DNA of 60,334 nt, taken from Hortaea werneckii. Lineage: Eukaryota > Ascomycota > Dothideomycetes > Mycosphaerellales > Teratosphaeriaceae. Positions 21,296 to 32,349 of this stretch are shown piece by piece (positions within the stretch are counted from its first letter, which is position 1; each line of letters starts with the position of its first letter). Position numbers and translations under genes: made by a program. Below the pieces are notes generated by a model, which was not told where the DNA came from, made no database searches, and saw nothing but the letters and a program-made list of their open reading frames with translations. The stretch covers positions 1 through 60,334 of the forward strand of contig JBAOKB010000069.1 in the NCBI GenBank assembly GCA_037044905.1, given 5' to 3'.

Positions 21296-23180
21296 ATGAA
21301 GCTCACTACGACGAACGCTGCAGCAGCAGCCCTCGTCTTCACGCAGTCGTTTGCCCAGTTCGTGCCAGCGCCGACCGATCTCACAACGACAAAGGGATAT
21401 CTTGACCTACCAGTCCGATACAAAGCCGTCCCAGAAGGCATCTGTGAGCTCACGCCAGGCGTAAAGTCTTACAGCGGCTATGTCGACATCGAGGAAGAAC
21501 AGCACATCTTCTGGTGGTTCTTCGAAGCACGCGAGATAGATCCGACCGAAGCACCGCTGACAGTCTGGATCAATGGTGGACCTGGAAGCAGCAGTATGAT
21601 TGGGTTGTTCCAGGAACTGGGGCCTTGTAGTATCAGTGAGGACCAAGAACCTGTGTTCAACGAATATGCCTGGAAGTAAGTTGGATGCGAGTATTGCAGC
21701 AATGAGTAAGACAGCTGACGGGTTTGGCAGCAACGCGAGTAACATGCTGTTCATTGATCACCCTGCCCAGGTTGGCTTCTCCTACAGCGTCCCAGTCCCA
21801 GCATATGAGAGCGAAAGCGGCAGCATTGTTACCCTGCCCAATGCGACTTGCCCGGACTATGCTGAAGGCCTGGGTACATGTGGAACGTACAGCTATCCAA
21901 ACGAGACGGATACAGCTAACAGTACCGTTAATGCTGCTCCTGTAAGTGACTTGAGGCACTGCTGCGCTTGCCAATCGAAAGACTAATGAATCTGGCAGTC
22001 AATGTGGCATACGCTCCAAGGCTTCATGGGCGCCTTTCCTCAGTACTCGCGCAACGAGTTCAATTTCGCCACTGAGAGCTATGGCGGCCACTACGGCCCG
22101 ATCTTCAACGAGTACCTGGAAGAGCAGAACGCACTTATCAAGCAGGGCTCTCTACCCGGCGCGCACCACATCAAGCTCCGCACGCTCTTGATCGGTAACG
22201 GATGGTATGAGCCGCTAATTCAGTACGCATCGTTCTACAACTTTACTGTATCTCCTGGGAACACATACGACGTCGCCCCATTCAACGCCAGCATCCAGAA
22301 CCAGATGTACAACGCCATGTACGGACCTGGAAACTGTTACGACATGACGATGGACTGCTATAACCGCGGATTGAACGAGATATGCTCCGCTGCTGATAAC
22401 TTCTGCTATGCCGAGGTCGAGTATGTGCTGGATGAGTACGCTCAGAGAGACGAATACGATATCCGCGAGCTGCAACCCGATCCAATCCCGCACGATTACT
22501 TTGTCGAGTATCTGAACTCGCCGAAGGTGCAACAAGCTGTGGGAGCCTACACCAACTACTCGACATCTTCTTCTACCGTCTCCTCTGCCTTCGGAGCGAC
22601 TGGTGATGACGACAGGAGAGCTGGAACCATCACGGCATCTCGCAAGCTTGTTGAGCAAGGCGTCTACGTCTTCATGTTTGCCGGTGATGCGGATTACATC
22701 TGCAACTGGCTCGGTGGCGAGGTAGTCGCTGAATTGGTCGAAGCACCGGGTTTCGGAACGGCTGGATACACCAACATCTCTACATCTGATGGCATTGTCC
22801 ATGGCCAAGTGAAGCAGAGCGACAACTTCGCTTTTGCTCGCATTTACGAAGCCGGACATGAAGTTCCGTTTTACCAGCCACTGGCGGCCCTTGAGATATT
22901 CGAGCGCGCGATCGATGGCCGCGATATTGCTTGTGGAGAGACGGACGTCCGGCACGGCTACAAGTCCGTTGGTACGGCTGAGAGCACTTACAGGGAAGGT
23001 AACGGTACTGTCCAGTACGAGCTGTTGCCGGATGATGCCACGTACAACACGACTCTGAACGCGCCCAACCCGGTCAATAGCACGAACGGCACTATGACTA
23101 GAAGGGATGTGAAGCAGAGTAAGAAGCATAGCAAGAGCCGAAAGCTGTCTCAATTTTTGCCAGGGCGTGTTGCGAAGTAG
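21296..23180 (+). CDS. Secreted serine carboxypeptidase (S10 family)
   Basis: Three exons: 21296-21675, 21731-21941 and 21999-23180, with introns of 55 and 57 nt; 590 residues. A signal peptide (TTTNAAAAALVFTQSFAQF region) is followed by the S10 alpha/beta-hydrolase domain. The oxyanion block WINGGPGSSSMIG is in exon 1; NNASNMLFIDHPAQVGFSYS is restored by splicing. The catalytic serine is in ATESYGGHYGP (about residue 224), the aspartate in GDADYICNWLGG (about 429) and the histidine in EAGHEVPFYQP (about 484). The enzyme removes C-terminal residues from peptides at acid pH, in the vacuole or outside the cell. The last 90 residues after the histidine are Asn/Thr-rich with many glycosylation sites and end in a basic tail (KQSKKHSKSRK), with no GPI-type hydrophobic end. 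Confidence 0.94.
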
Positions 23181-23454
23181 ATCTTGCCACGAGAGCTGGG
23201 ACGGACTATGGGGCTCAACGTCAGTCGGCGGTGAAGATCTTCAGAAGTAGTGTGGTGCGCCAAAAGCACACTCAATACGTTTGAAAAGAGAATCGCGGAA
23301 ACATGCTATTCAGAACGTTCTTCAATCGAATGTCGTCCTTGTAGATGTCTCTCGTCTTTATCGCAGATTGCCAACATCTTCCCTTCCGCAAAATGCATCA
23401 CAAGTGTACAAAGCCTGGCTTGTATTTGCTGTCATCATCCCTGACCAGCGCTGA

Positions 23455-24825
23455 TTATAACTTAGATCCATCACGCACTTCTTTAGCCGGTCCAGTGAAG
23501 CCAAATAAATAACCAGCCACTTTACGCATCTGAATCTCTTCGCTACCTTCAGTGATACGATACCTACGATGATGTCGCCAAATGTGCTTTCATGGAGCGT
23601 TAGTCAGATTCTACACTTGACCATCTTGATATTCACTTACCTCAAACTGACAATGTCTACTATAACCCCAACCCCCATGCACTTGTATCGCGCGATCAGC
23701 AGCTTCAGTGCACAGCCTATTGGCCCAGTAATTACACATGCTCACTTTATCGCCGAGCTTATGCTCTACCTCCACATGCGGCATACTATCCATATCACTA
23801 GCGGTCTTGCGGATCAGGAGACGCAGCATTTCACATTGCGTCGCCAGCTCGACGAGAGGGAACTGGATCGCTTGGTTACTAGCCAACGGCTTGCCGAAAG
23901 GTTTCCGTTCGCGGGCATACGCGACGCTCTGGTTGACGCAGTAGACGGCCGCGCCAAGGGAGGAGGCCGCTTGCCGGATACGGTTCTCGTGGACGAAGGC
24001 TTGGGCTACGCTTAGGCCTTCGCCTTCGGCGCCGAGGATGGCGGAGGCGGGGACTCGGACGTTGTGGAAGGAGACAGTCGCGTGGTCCGTAGGCATGTTC
24101 AGCGTCCACTCGTAGCTTTCGACTTTGATGCCAGGCGTTTCGCGCGGGACGATGAAGCAGGTGATTCCCTTGGCTGAGCCTGTCTTCCCTGAGCTGCGAG
24201 CAAAGACGAAGCAGTGTGTCGCCTTGTGCATGCCGGTCTGCCACATTTTCGCTCCGTTGATGAGGTAGGAGCCGTCGGCTTGCCTCTCAGCGTGAGTCGA
24301 CATGTGCGTAGCATCGCTGCCATGATCCGGTTCCGTGAGGCCAAAAGTGATCCTCGTCTTGCCTTGGAAACGGCCATGGATAAGCTCCTGCTTCTGTGCT
24401 GCGCTGCCAAAGTGCTGTACCATAATCACATCTGGGAAATTACCCACGACGGAATGCTCATTTTGGAGGTCATTAAACAGTCCAAGACCCTTGCTCGCTA
24501 GATGCTCACGGATTACAGCCATCCAGAGATTGCTGCCTCGTCCACTTGTCTCGTTCTGGCCTCCGTACTCCTTAGGAAGACTGAAACGGTAAAAGCCAGC
24601 TTGGTCTGCCCTGCGGATGCATTCTTTGAGCAAGTCTTCCCAGTCTTCGCGAGGAAGTCCGCCGCGGTCCCAGTCCGTCCGAGCATGCTCCCGACGATGA
24701 TCAAAGAACCGGTCGTTGTCGTCTGCTTTCTGCAGTGGCGTGACTTGTTGCTCAATGAATGAGTCCAAACGGGATATGTACTCTGTAAGCTCCGCTGGGA
24801 CATTAAAATTCATGGTGGACGCCAT
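23455..24825 (-). CDS. Peroxisomal acyl-CoA dehydrogenase with PTS1
   Basis: Two exons, 24825-23641 and 23586-23455, with a 54-nt intron (GTAAGT donor, CTGACTAAC branch, acceptor AAAG); 438 residues. Typical acyl-CoA dehydrogenase blocks appear in order: FYRFSLPKEYGGQ, ITFGLTEPDHGSDATHMSTH (FAD and acyl binding), VSFHNVRVPASAILGAEGEG, AYARERKPFGKPLASNQAIQ and QVHGGWGYSRH; the small last exon adds RHHRRYRITEGSEEIQMRKV. The protein ends in S-K-L, a perfect PTS1, visible only after splicing. The family takes the first oxidation step of acyl-CoA breakdown; the closest relatives by eye are the ACAD10/11-like fungal enzymes. The mature N terminus shows no mitochondrial presequence, so a peroxisomal site is likely. 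It converges on the carboxypeptidase gene. Confidence 0.93.
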
Positions 24826-25416
24826 TACTCGTGAAGATAGGAAATGAGGTCAGATTGAAATCAGACACTTACCCTAATGAGAGTCCTACGACATGACCGA
24901 CGTTTGTTGCATGATATGGAAGGTCGAGAGGAGACCTCGGAAGTTGGGTTTGGCAGACAGCGGGGAAGAGCACGGTCCCCACATGAGGGCAGCCGACTGC
25001 AGTGCACGAGGACAGTAGTGAGCTTCGCCAGAGGCATCAATGCCGCGTCGCCTTCTACCTACCTCCTAGTATGCACAAGCCGATGTGGGTGTCTTCCGAG
25101 GATGGGTCCTACCTTTGTAAAACAACCTATAGAGCGATACATGATGCCGTTGTTTGTGGTAGCTAGACAACCCCATCAGCTGCCGATGTCTCTGCCTCAA
25201 GAACCAACACAGTAGAATCTGTAGGTCCCTATTCAACTCCCTTCGCACACAAACATGGAAACGGGAGAAAGAGCTCGTCAGGGCAAGAGCCTCTTGAAAA
25301 ATTAGTCGCGAGATTACTATGACTATCAAAGGCATGTGTAAACTCCACCAACGCCTCGCCATTGCTATGCAAACTCCATAGAGCAACGCAGACATTACCC
25401 CGAAATGCAAGGCTTA
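24826..25416. other. Upstream region of the acyl-CoA dehydrogenase gene
   Basis: 591 bp between the dehydrogenase start and the 3' end of SEC1 (same strand). No gene is supported. Confidence 0.55.
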
Positions 25417-27718
25417 TCACGACTTCTTCCCAAACCCAAACCGATGTCTCTTCTTCTCCTTCCCTTCCTTCCCTTCCTTCCCCGAGCTGCTTGCAGGCAT
25501 CCCCGAAGCCCCTCCAGCAGCTCTAGCAGGCGAGACGGTTCTCGAACCCGGCGCACTTCCCGCGCCTCCATTGACGCTCAAACCAGCCATCTGCTGCGTC
25601 GGAGGCGCAGCGCCCCTTTGCGGTTGTGGAGCAGGAGCCGCAGTGGGAGGAGGCTTAGGCTGGGGATCCGGTTCAAGCAGATGTCCTGGGATCTGTGGCT
25701 TAGGTTGCTCGGCGGGGATGCCCAGCCGTCGTCGGTCCGCACTCAGATCACCTACTTGCCTGAGGAAGAGTGATGGCGTGAGCATGTGTGACGTTACGAG
25801 TACGACTTCCCTCCCCGTCGCGCGGCCGACCTCGTAACAGGCTCTGCTTTCGGAGTATGTCGCACCGCCTGCTACGAAGACGATGACGCGCTGTCGGTTC
25901 TCGGAGGAGGTGTTGGTGTTTCGGCCTTTGGCCCATGTCGGTTTAGCTGCGCGTAGTGAAGTGGCGGTCGCGGCTGCGGGCTGATCGCCGAGATCGAGAG
26001 GCGGCTTAGTGTATGGGAAAGTTTGCGCATCGACGGAGGCTTGGGCGTGTTGTTCAAGGAGACTTTGGAGTGCAGGCTCGTAGCGGGACAGAGCGTATTC
26101 CTCGCTGGTTCCTGCGATCGGAGGTGGTTTCTTTGGGAAAACAGGCGGGGGTGGTGGCCGAGAATCTTTGAGGTTGCGATTCGTGCGGGCACCCAAGAGT
26201 TCAAGGTTGCGAATGATGTTTTCTTCTTGACCGCCTAAGCCAGCATGGGCGAGTAATTTAGTCAAATCCGCTGGCAGAATGCCGTCTTTCCACAGGATGT
26301 AAAGCACAAGGAGTCGAAGTCGGTCTGGTGCCTGCACGTCGTCTTCATCGATCATCCTAACAATCTGATCCGCAACGCCCTTGGGCTTTCTGTAGTCTTC
26401 ATCCAACCCGGTCGCCAGCATCTGCTCCACGCTTGCCACATCACTCAACTTGAACCTCTGGAAGCGGTTCATACTCTCCTGAGCCATCCCGAGATGCAAC
26501 GCATATGCTTCTTTCATCTCTTGGAACTGCGGAAGCCCAGCAAGCATATCCTTGATCGCATTTAGTGAGTTTGCGCCGCCTTCAGAGTCCTTGGTGAAAT
26601 TGGGGTTGTCCTTGATGAAGCGCTGAAATTGCTGCATGAGTGTGTCGATGGTATCCTTCATGTGCCTGTGCCGATTCTCAAGCCAGAGCTTGTCCTTTTC
26701 CGTGATCTCGATGTCTTTCTCCTGCTGATTCATTTGGCCTTCGTTGAGCACAGTTCTATAGGTCACCTTGTCACCATCTTTAATGGGCAGCAGGTCGAAT
26801 GCCATTGCTTGATAAGTGAATTCGTGAAGGAATGGGGCGTACAAATCCATGCTGCGGTCCGTAATGAAGAGAGTGCCCCTCGGTCGGCTTACAGGAGGCG
26901 GGAAATCCTCATGGAACTTTGCATAGAGGTCGAGCTCATCCTGAACGAATCGAGCAAGGTGAGAGCAGAGAATGCTAGCTTCATGAGTCGGAAGCTTTGG
27001 CTTGTAGTAGCGAATAGTGGGATACTCGCCCAGAGCAACGCAGACACCGACAATCTAGAACAATTGTCGTTAGCAAGAGGGTGTCCAGATAGCATCTATC
27101 GTTGCTACTGATGAAGTGGATGATGTGCATACCTTCTGTGCAATATCCTCCATATGTTGCTTCACTAAGTGATTGCACCCGGGGTGGAAGAGCACCGGGA
27201 AACTCCACGGGTCTCGGAAGGTTACCAGATGACTCTCTCGAGGAAAGAACTCGGCATTTAGGACGCGGAACATGGCAATCTGGCTCCGAGCCACTTCGTC
27301 TTTGTCGATTCGGTTGCGGAGCTCTGGGTGTAGAAGTGAGGTCCAGACGAGGAAGGCACGCCTGTACTTCCGCTTTTGGAAGTCGGCCATGACAGCATCC
27401 ACGATATGAGGGTGAGGAGTGAGGAGGTATAAGGCATCGGCATCGCGATTAGTGGGGCGGCGGTCGAGAATCTGTTCAATGTCTGTGTGTAAGTAAGTCA
27501 GATGCACACTGGCCTTGCAAAGGGTGGAGGGAAGCAGGTGGTGCTCAGGGGGGCGTACTGGTGACGTTTTCGTTCAAGATCTCGTCCTGGTGAATGACAT
27601 TGTCGATCAGGCGACGGGAGTCAGGATCGAGGACAAGGACTTTCCAGTCGCCCTTTGTGATCTGGCGAATGGTGGACAAGATGATGTCGCGCTGAGCTTC
27701 AATGATGGAGAGGCCCAT
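25417..27718 (-). CDS. SEC1: Sec1 family exocytosis protein (SM protein)
   Basis: Three exons: 27718-27559, 27482-27133 and 27054-25417, with introns of 76 nt (GTACGC donor) and 78 nt (GTATGC donor); 715 residues. It begins MGLSIIEAQRDIILSTIRQI, typical for Sec1/Munc18 proteins, with ENVTNIEQILDRR formed across the first splice. Other SM landmarks are ALYLLTPHPHIVDAVM, GTLFITDRSMDLYAPFLHEF, LPQFQEMKEAYALHLGMAQE and RVIVFVAGGATYSESRACYE. SM proteins clasp plasma-membrane SNARE complexes and drive vesicle fusion at growing tips. The last 110 residues are Pro/Ala/Gly-rich and end in a basic stretch, a disordered tail common in filamentous fungi. It shares a promoter with SUV3. Confidence 0.95.
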
Positions 27719-28126
27719 GATGGGCAGAGCAGGTGTCGTTAATGATCCAGTCCCAGTCAAAGCGCCAAAATCGCCTGCTGATGTTTTTGTGTATAGCTTC
27801 GAACGAACGTAGTGTTGTCGCCCTTCTATGCGACGTGTGAATTTAGCTTGAGAACAGGTCGTGCATGCATGAACTGAACACTCGACCAGCGGTGGGATGG
27901 CATCAGCCAGCCATGAGGCATAAGGCATGAGCTGACCCCACGCTGCGGAGAAGCTAGGGCGTCGGGCCGCGACGGATCTATCCTTCGACATCGGGCATGT
28001 CCTATTATTCGCCGCAACCTTCGCATCCATACCTAGGTGGAGAGGAACGATTGATTTCCTACAACCTCAAAGCGTCGTTCACACCTCCACCCACGCACTG
28101 TCGCTTTCCTTCCTCCCGGCCGTGTA
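27719..28126. promoter_or_regulatory. Divergent promoter of SEC1 and SUV3
   Basis: 408 bp between two start codons on opposite strands. The frame before the SEC1 start stays open to 28030, but family-like sequence begins at MGLSIIEAQ, so the extension is not taken as coding. Confidence 0.6.
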
Positions 28127-31027
28127 ATGCTTGCGACGCACACGCGGATCGGCAGCCGCTGCATCTACTGCGCCTTCCGCAATCAGCTCTTCCTGCATCA
28201 AGCTCGTCGCCACAAATCCACTGGATTCGCGACTACGAAACACTTCCGATTTGGCAGGGATAGCGACAGACCCAAATCCCGCTTTGCTGATGACGATACT
28301 CCGAGGTCTGCAAGGGGAAAGGCCCGTGATGGCAAGGCAGCTTGGACGACAGAGGAAGGGGTGAACATCCGTAAACACAGTGTTGGTAAGGGAAAGGAGA
28401 ATTACAACGATGTGCTGCATAAAACATTACAATCATTACGGGAGGAGTTGAAGGAATCCCCGGTTTTAGAGCAGCTGCGACGCGAGGAGCAAGATGACGG
28501 CGAGAAAAGCGAGTCTTTCACAAAAGTCTGGAAGGCATTTAGGCAGAATTTGGTACCTGAATCAGATACGAAGGAAAATCCGTGGTCGGACGATTGGAGG
28601 GCTAAAGATGCGCGAGCCGAGCTGCGTGAGATCTACAGGCACCGTGGTGAACGTGGACTGGAAGAACGGATCAAATACGCCTTCTACGGTCACGTTACGG
28701 GCGCCCGCTTCACCGAGTCAGACATTCGCAATCAGAAGACGCTCGCCGACCTGCGGTATCCGACAGAATGGTATCCAGCCACGCGGTCCATGCACCGTAC
28801 AATCCACCTTCACGTCGGACCTACGAACTCCGGCAAGACCTACCACGCACTTCAGCGCCTGGAAGCCGCCGAAAGTGGCTGCTATGCCGGACCTCTGCGT
28901 CTGCTAGCACATGAAGTGTACAGCCGCATGAACGCGAAAGGCAGGCCGTGTTCTCTGATGACGGGCGAGGAGCGCCGCACTGCTGAGGAAGCGATAGGAG
29001 GCATCGCATCAGGTGTAGCTGGAGCTCCGGGCTTGCAAGCATGCACGGTTGAGATGATGCCTCTGAATAAGACGTTAGATGTTGCTGTCATCGATGAGAT
29101 TCAAATGATTGGCAACGCGGACCGAGGCTGGGCCTGGACTCAGGCATTACTGGGTGTGAAGGCGAGGGAAGTCCATCTCTGTGGCGAAGATAGAACAGTG
29201 CCACTAATCCAGGAGCTCTGTGCAAGTGTCGGGGAGAAGCTGGAGATTCATAGGTACGAGCGCTTGTCGCCTCTCAAAGTTGCTGAGACAAGTCTTGATG
29301 GCGATTTGAAAAAGCTCAGGAAAGGAGATTGCATCGTAAGTTTCTCCGTAATGGGAATTCACGCATTGAGGCGCCAGATCGAGAAGCAGACCGGACGGAA
29401 AGTGGCAACTGTATATGGCTCCTTGCCACCGGAGACGAGAGCGCAACAGGCAAGACTGTTCAACGATCCGACAAATGAGTACGACTACCTCGTTGCCTCT
29501 GACGCTGTCGGAATGGGTCTCAACTTGGCCATTAAGCGTATAATCTTCGAAGCATCCTCCAAATTCGACGGCTACCAGCGCCGCACATTGGGTGTGGCGG
29601 ACATTAAACAGATCGCCGGCCGAGCAGGACGCTACCGCACCGCCGAACAAGCGAGCCAGACTCCCGAGCAAAATCAGGACCTCGCCGCTGCGAAAGGCGA
29701 CTCCCCAACCGAGACGATGACAGGCGGTGAGGTCACCAGCGAGAAGGAGAATCTCGGTCTAGTCACCACCCTGGAGGAATTCGACTTCCCCATCGTCTCC
29801 GCTGCCATGACGGCCCAACCGGAACCCATCCGCACCGCAGGGCTTTTCCCTCCTAGCTCCGTCCTAGAGCGCTTCGCATCCTACTTCCCGCCCGGGACGC
29901 CATTCTCCTACATCCTGACGCGTCTGCACGAGCTAAGCCAGATGCACAACCGTTTCCACCTCTGCGGTTTGAAGGAGCAGATTTGGATCGCGGACCTCAT
30001 CGAGCCCGTCAAGGGCTTGACCATTTCGGATCGTAATACCATCTGCTCCGCGCCCTGCAGCAAATCCGACACGGATATGTTCAAGACGCTCATGCCTGCC
30101 TATGCCCGCTGCATCGCTGAGCAGACCACCGGGAACATCGTGGATATTGAAGAGTTGCCTCTTGAGGTGTTAGAGGCCCCAGTGAGTGCCAGTAGAGAGT
30201 ATCTGCGGGAACTGGAGCGGCTGCACAAGGGCATTGTGACGTATCTCTGGCTAAGCTATAGATTCGCGGGGGTCTTCACCACGCGTGCACTTGCGTTCCA
30301 CGTCAAGGCTATGGTTGAGGCCAAGATTGAGGAGGTCTTGAGTCAGTTCAGCTTCTCGGAGACGTCGCGGAGGAAGATGGCCGAAGCGAGGCAGAAGGCT
30401 GTCATGAAGGAGATGCTGGACACTGCATCTGCGGGTCAGGCTGGTGATGCGATTGCCACTGGAACATCTCAAGGCGTTCCTGATCTGGAAGCCGAAGGCG
30501 AGGCGGGCGAAGATGGCCCGGACGAAGAGTTGGAACGTCAGACTACATTGACGGCCGGTGGTGACCGTTTTGGTGGGGAGGAGGATCTCAGCTGGGAAGA
30601 CCCGGCAATCATGGGATCAGAGGAGGATCTGGTGCAGGGAGAGTCGACCGCAAGTACGTCGTTCGCACAATGGCGCGCACAACAAGTCAAAGGGGAGAGC
30701 CAAGGGAGCAAGGAGCCCGGAGACGAGCAGACGATTTCGCAGGTATTCAGGACCGAGGAGGAAAATGCGACGGAAGCGGCCGCGAAGGGGAAAGTGGACG
30801 AAGTGACCGAGGGCAGACCCGCTATCACAGACGTGCTCCCTGAAGCTGCTGCAGAGGAAGCCAGTCAAGCTTTCTCTGAAGACGCCGCGTCCTCGAGCCC
30901 AGAACAGAGTGCATCTAGCCTTGAAACCCCAGTGACTCCTGAGACGGAGTTGGACTCCGACCGCCCACCATTGGAGACGCAAGTCGAGCCCCCTCGGGCC
31001 AATCGGGAGGTCTCCAATGGAGGTTAG
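28127..31027 (+). CDS. SUV3: Mitochondrial ATP-dependent RNA helicase SUV3
   Basis: Single exon, 966 residues. The N terminus is rich in Arg and hydroxylated residues with few acids (RIGSRCIYCAFRNQLFLHQ), a mitochondrial presequence. The helicase core shows HVGPTNSGKTYHALQRLE (Walker A, near residue 230), CYAGPLRLLAHEVYSRMN, VAVIDEIQMIGNADRGWAWT (DEIQ box, near 320), ASDAVGMGLNLAIKRIIFE and IKQIAGRAGRY (motif VI, near 495), all diagnostic for Suv3. With its RNase partner it forms the mitochondrial degradosome, unwinding RNA for turnover. After the C-terminal helical domain, the last 190 residues or so are acidic and Glu/Ser/Thr-rich, a disordered tail longer than the core function needs. Confidence in the identity is high. 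Confidence 0.96.
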   Translation: MLATHTRIGSRCIYCAFRNQLFLHQARRHKSTGFATTKHFRFGRDSDRPKSRFADDDTPRSARGKARDGKAAWTTEEGVNIRKHSVGKGKENYNDVLHKTLQSLREELKESPVLEQLRREEQDDGEKSESFTKVWKAFRQNLVPESDTKENPWSDDWRAKDARAELREIYRHRGERGLEERIKYAFYGHVTGARFTESDIRNQKTLADLRYPTEWYPATRSMHRTIHLHVGPTNSGKTYHALQRLEAAESGCYAGPLRLLAHEVYSRMNAKGRPCSLMTGEERRTAEEAIGGIASGVAGAPGLQACTVEMMPLNKTLDVAVIDEIQMIGNADRGWAWTQALLGVKAREVHLCGEDRTVPLIQELCASVGEKLEIHRYERLSPLKVAETSLDGDLKKLRKGDCIVSFSVMGIHALRRQIEKQTGRKVATVYGSLPPETRAQQARLFNDPTNEYDYLVASDAVGMGLNLAIKRIIFEASSKFDGYQRRTLGVADIKQIAGRAGRYRTAEQASQTPEQNQDLAAAKGDSPTETMTGGEVTSEKENLGLVTTLEEFDFPIVSAAMTAQPEPIRTAGLFPPSSVLERFASYFPPGTPFSYILTRLHELSQMHNRFHLCGLKEQIWIADLIEPVKGLTISDRNTICSAPCSKSDTDMFKTLMPAYARCIAEQTTGNIVDIEELPLEVLEAPVSASREYLRELERLHKGIVTYLWLSYRFAGVFTTRALAFHVKAMVEAKIEEVLSQFSFSETSRRKMAEARQKAVMKEMLDTASAGQAGDAIATGTSQGVPDLEAEGEAGEDGPDEELERQTTLTAGGDRFGGEEDLSWEDPAIMGSEEDLVQGESTASTSFAQWRAQQVKGESQGSKEPGDEQTISQVFRTEEENATEAAAKGKVDEVTEGRPAITDVLPEAAAEEASQAFSEDAASSSPEQSASSLETPVTPETELDSDRPPLETQVEPPRANREVSNGG

Positions 31028-32214
31028 GATGCGCCTGGCCTTCGTAGAGGTGGAAGAAACTGGCCCTCCTCTTCCCCGAGGCATTTGGAAATGAAAGATG
31101 TACATATGTATTATATTTTGGACTTCTCCTGAAACGTAAATGTAATCTATCCTCATCACGAGACACGTCAACCTCTCGCACTTCGAGGCTGTTTTTCGCT
31201 GGGATCTGGTACGATAGTCTCTACTAGCAATTCCATCTGGGAACCAGCTTTGTCCTGACTCGGACCTCACCTCGTCTATAGTTTGGTAACTTCACCGGTC
31301 GATGCCCACGGCACTGGTCTGCTGCGCACCTTGGCTGGCTGGATTGGGAGGTCCTCTGCTCAGCCACAGTTATACTAGCCATGTCGGCATCGCGGAAGGA
31401 AAGGATGCCGACCTGGCTTGTTTTTGTCACCTCTATGTAGGTCTGTAGTGTGCAGAGGGCGAACCATGGCCATTGCTCAGCGCTGGGGAGTGCAGGTGCG
31501 TTTGCCCTAACGATCGACTCGAGCATGCGGTCGGAAGTAAATATGTATGCAGCTACTGTACTTCTTTTTACCCTGTGAGGGCTTTTTCGGACAATTTGTT
31601 TTTGGGAGCCCGCTCGGTCCACATCGCTTGTCGATGTTTAGAAGCAGAGACCCGAATCCAACCATGATGGCTGAAATTGGGTTCCTCTAAAGACAATTCT
31701 GCGAACCACTTTCCGATCTCCGCCGCCGTTGATAACCGTGATCGAAATTCTGGTTGACAGACGTTGGACTGAGATGCGAGTGAATCTCGGGGTACCAGAC
31801 TTTGGCGATAGGGGGTTGTAGACTATAGTGTAGTGCATTATTATTACCGGTAAGTCTTACCGACGGAGAAAAGTTGAGTTTCCTCTCTTGCGGTCCATCT
31901 AATAAACAAAACAGCGCGAACACGGGACGGCGTTCGGAACGGCGTCTGTCGTTTTCTGCACCGCCACACTCATCTTGCCACTCCACTGCGCTGGTGGATG
32001 GCGGCATCGACCGCTCCATCTATTAATGGACGTGGTGAGTCGAGCCGCACCTGTGCATCTGACGACGGAGTTTTCCCTCCATCCGCTGAGACCGCGCGTG
32101 CATCGTACACGAAAAAAGATCGTGGATGTAAACAACCCCGCCCAGCACCCCCCTTTCTGTGGTTGGCATGGATCCGCGTCTTGGGGAAGTTGGGAGGTTC
32201 CAAGTAATTGGTAA
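31028..32214. other. Spacer after SUV3
   Basis: About 1.2 kb with only short overlapping open frames on both strands. It should hold the SUV3 terminator and the promoter, and possibly an unseen first exon, of the PAN-like protein gene. Confidence 0.45.
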
Positions 32215-32349
32215 GAGAAGCACGTCAGTGCAGGCTTTGGGTTTGACGGCGTCAGTGTCGCAGTAACTTCGCTGGGATGTCCGTGTGTCCCAACGCCAAC
32301 TTCGATCGTCGGCTGGCCCAAATGTCTCATTTCTCAAGCATGTGCTCAA

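Noticed and set aside
22215..23153. 312-codon minus-strand open frame
   Set aside because: It lies wholly antisense to the carboxypeptidase catalytic domain, where codon bias keeps the reverse frame open.
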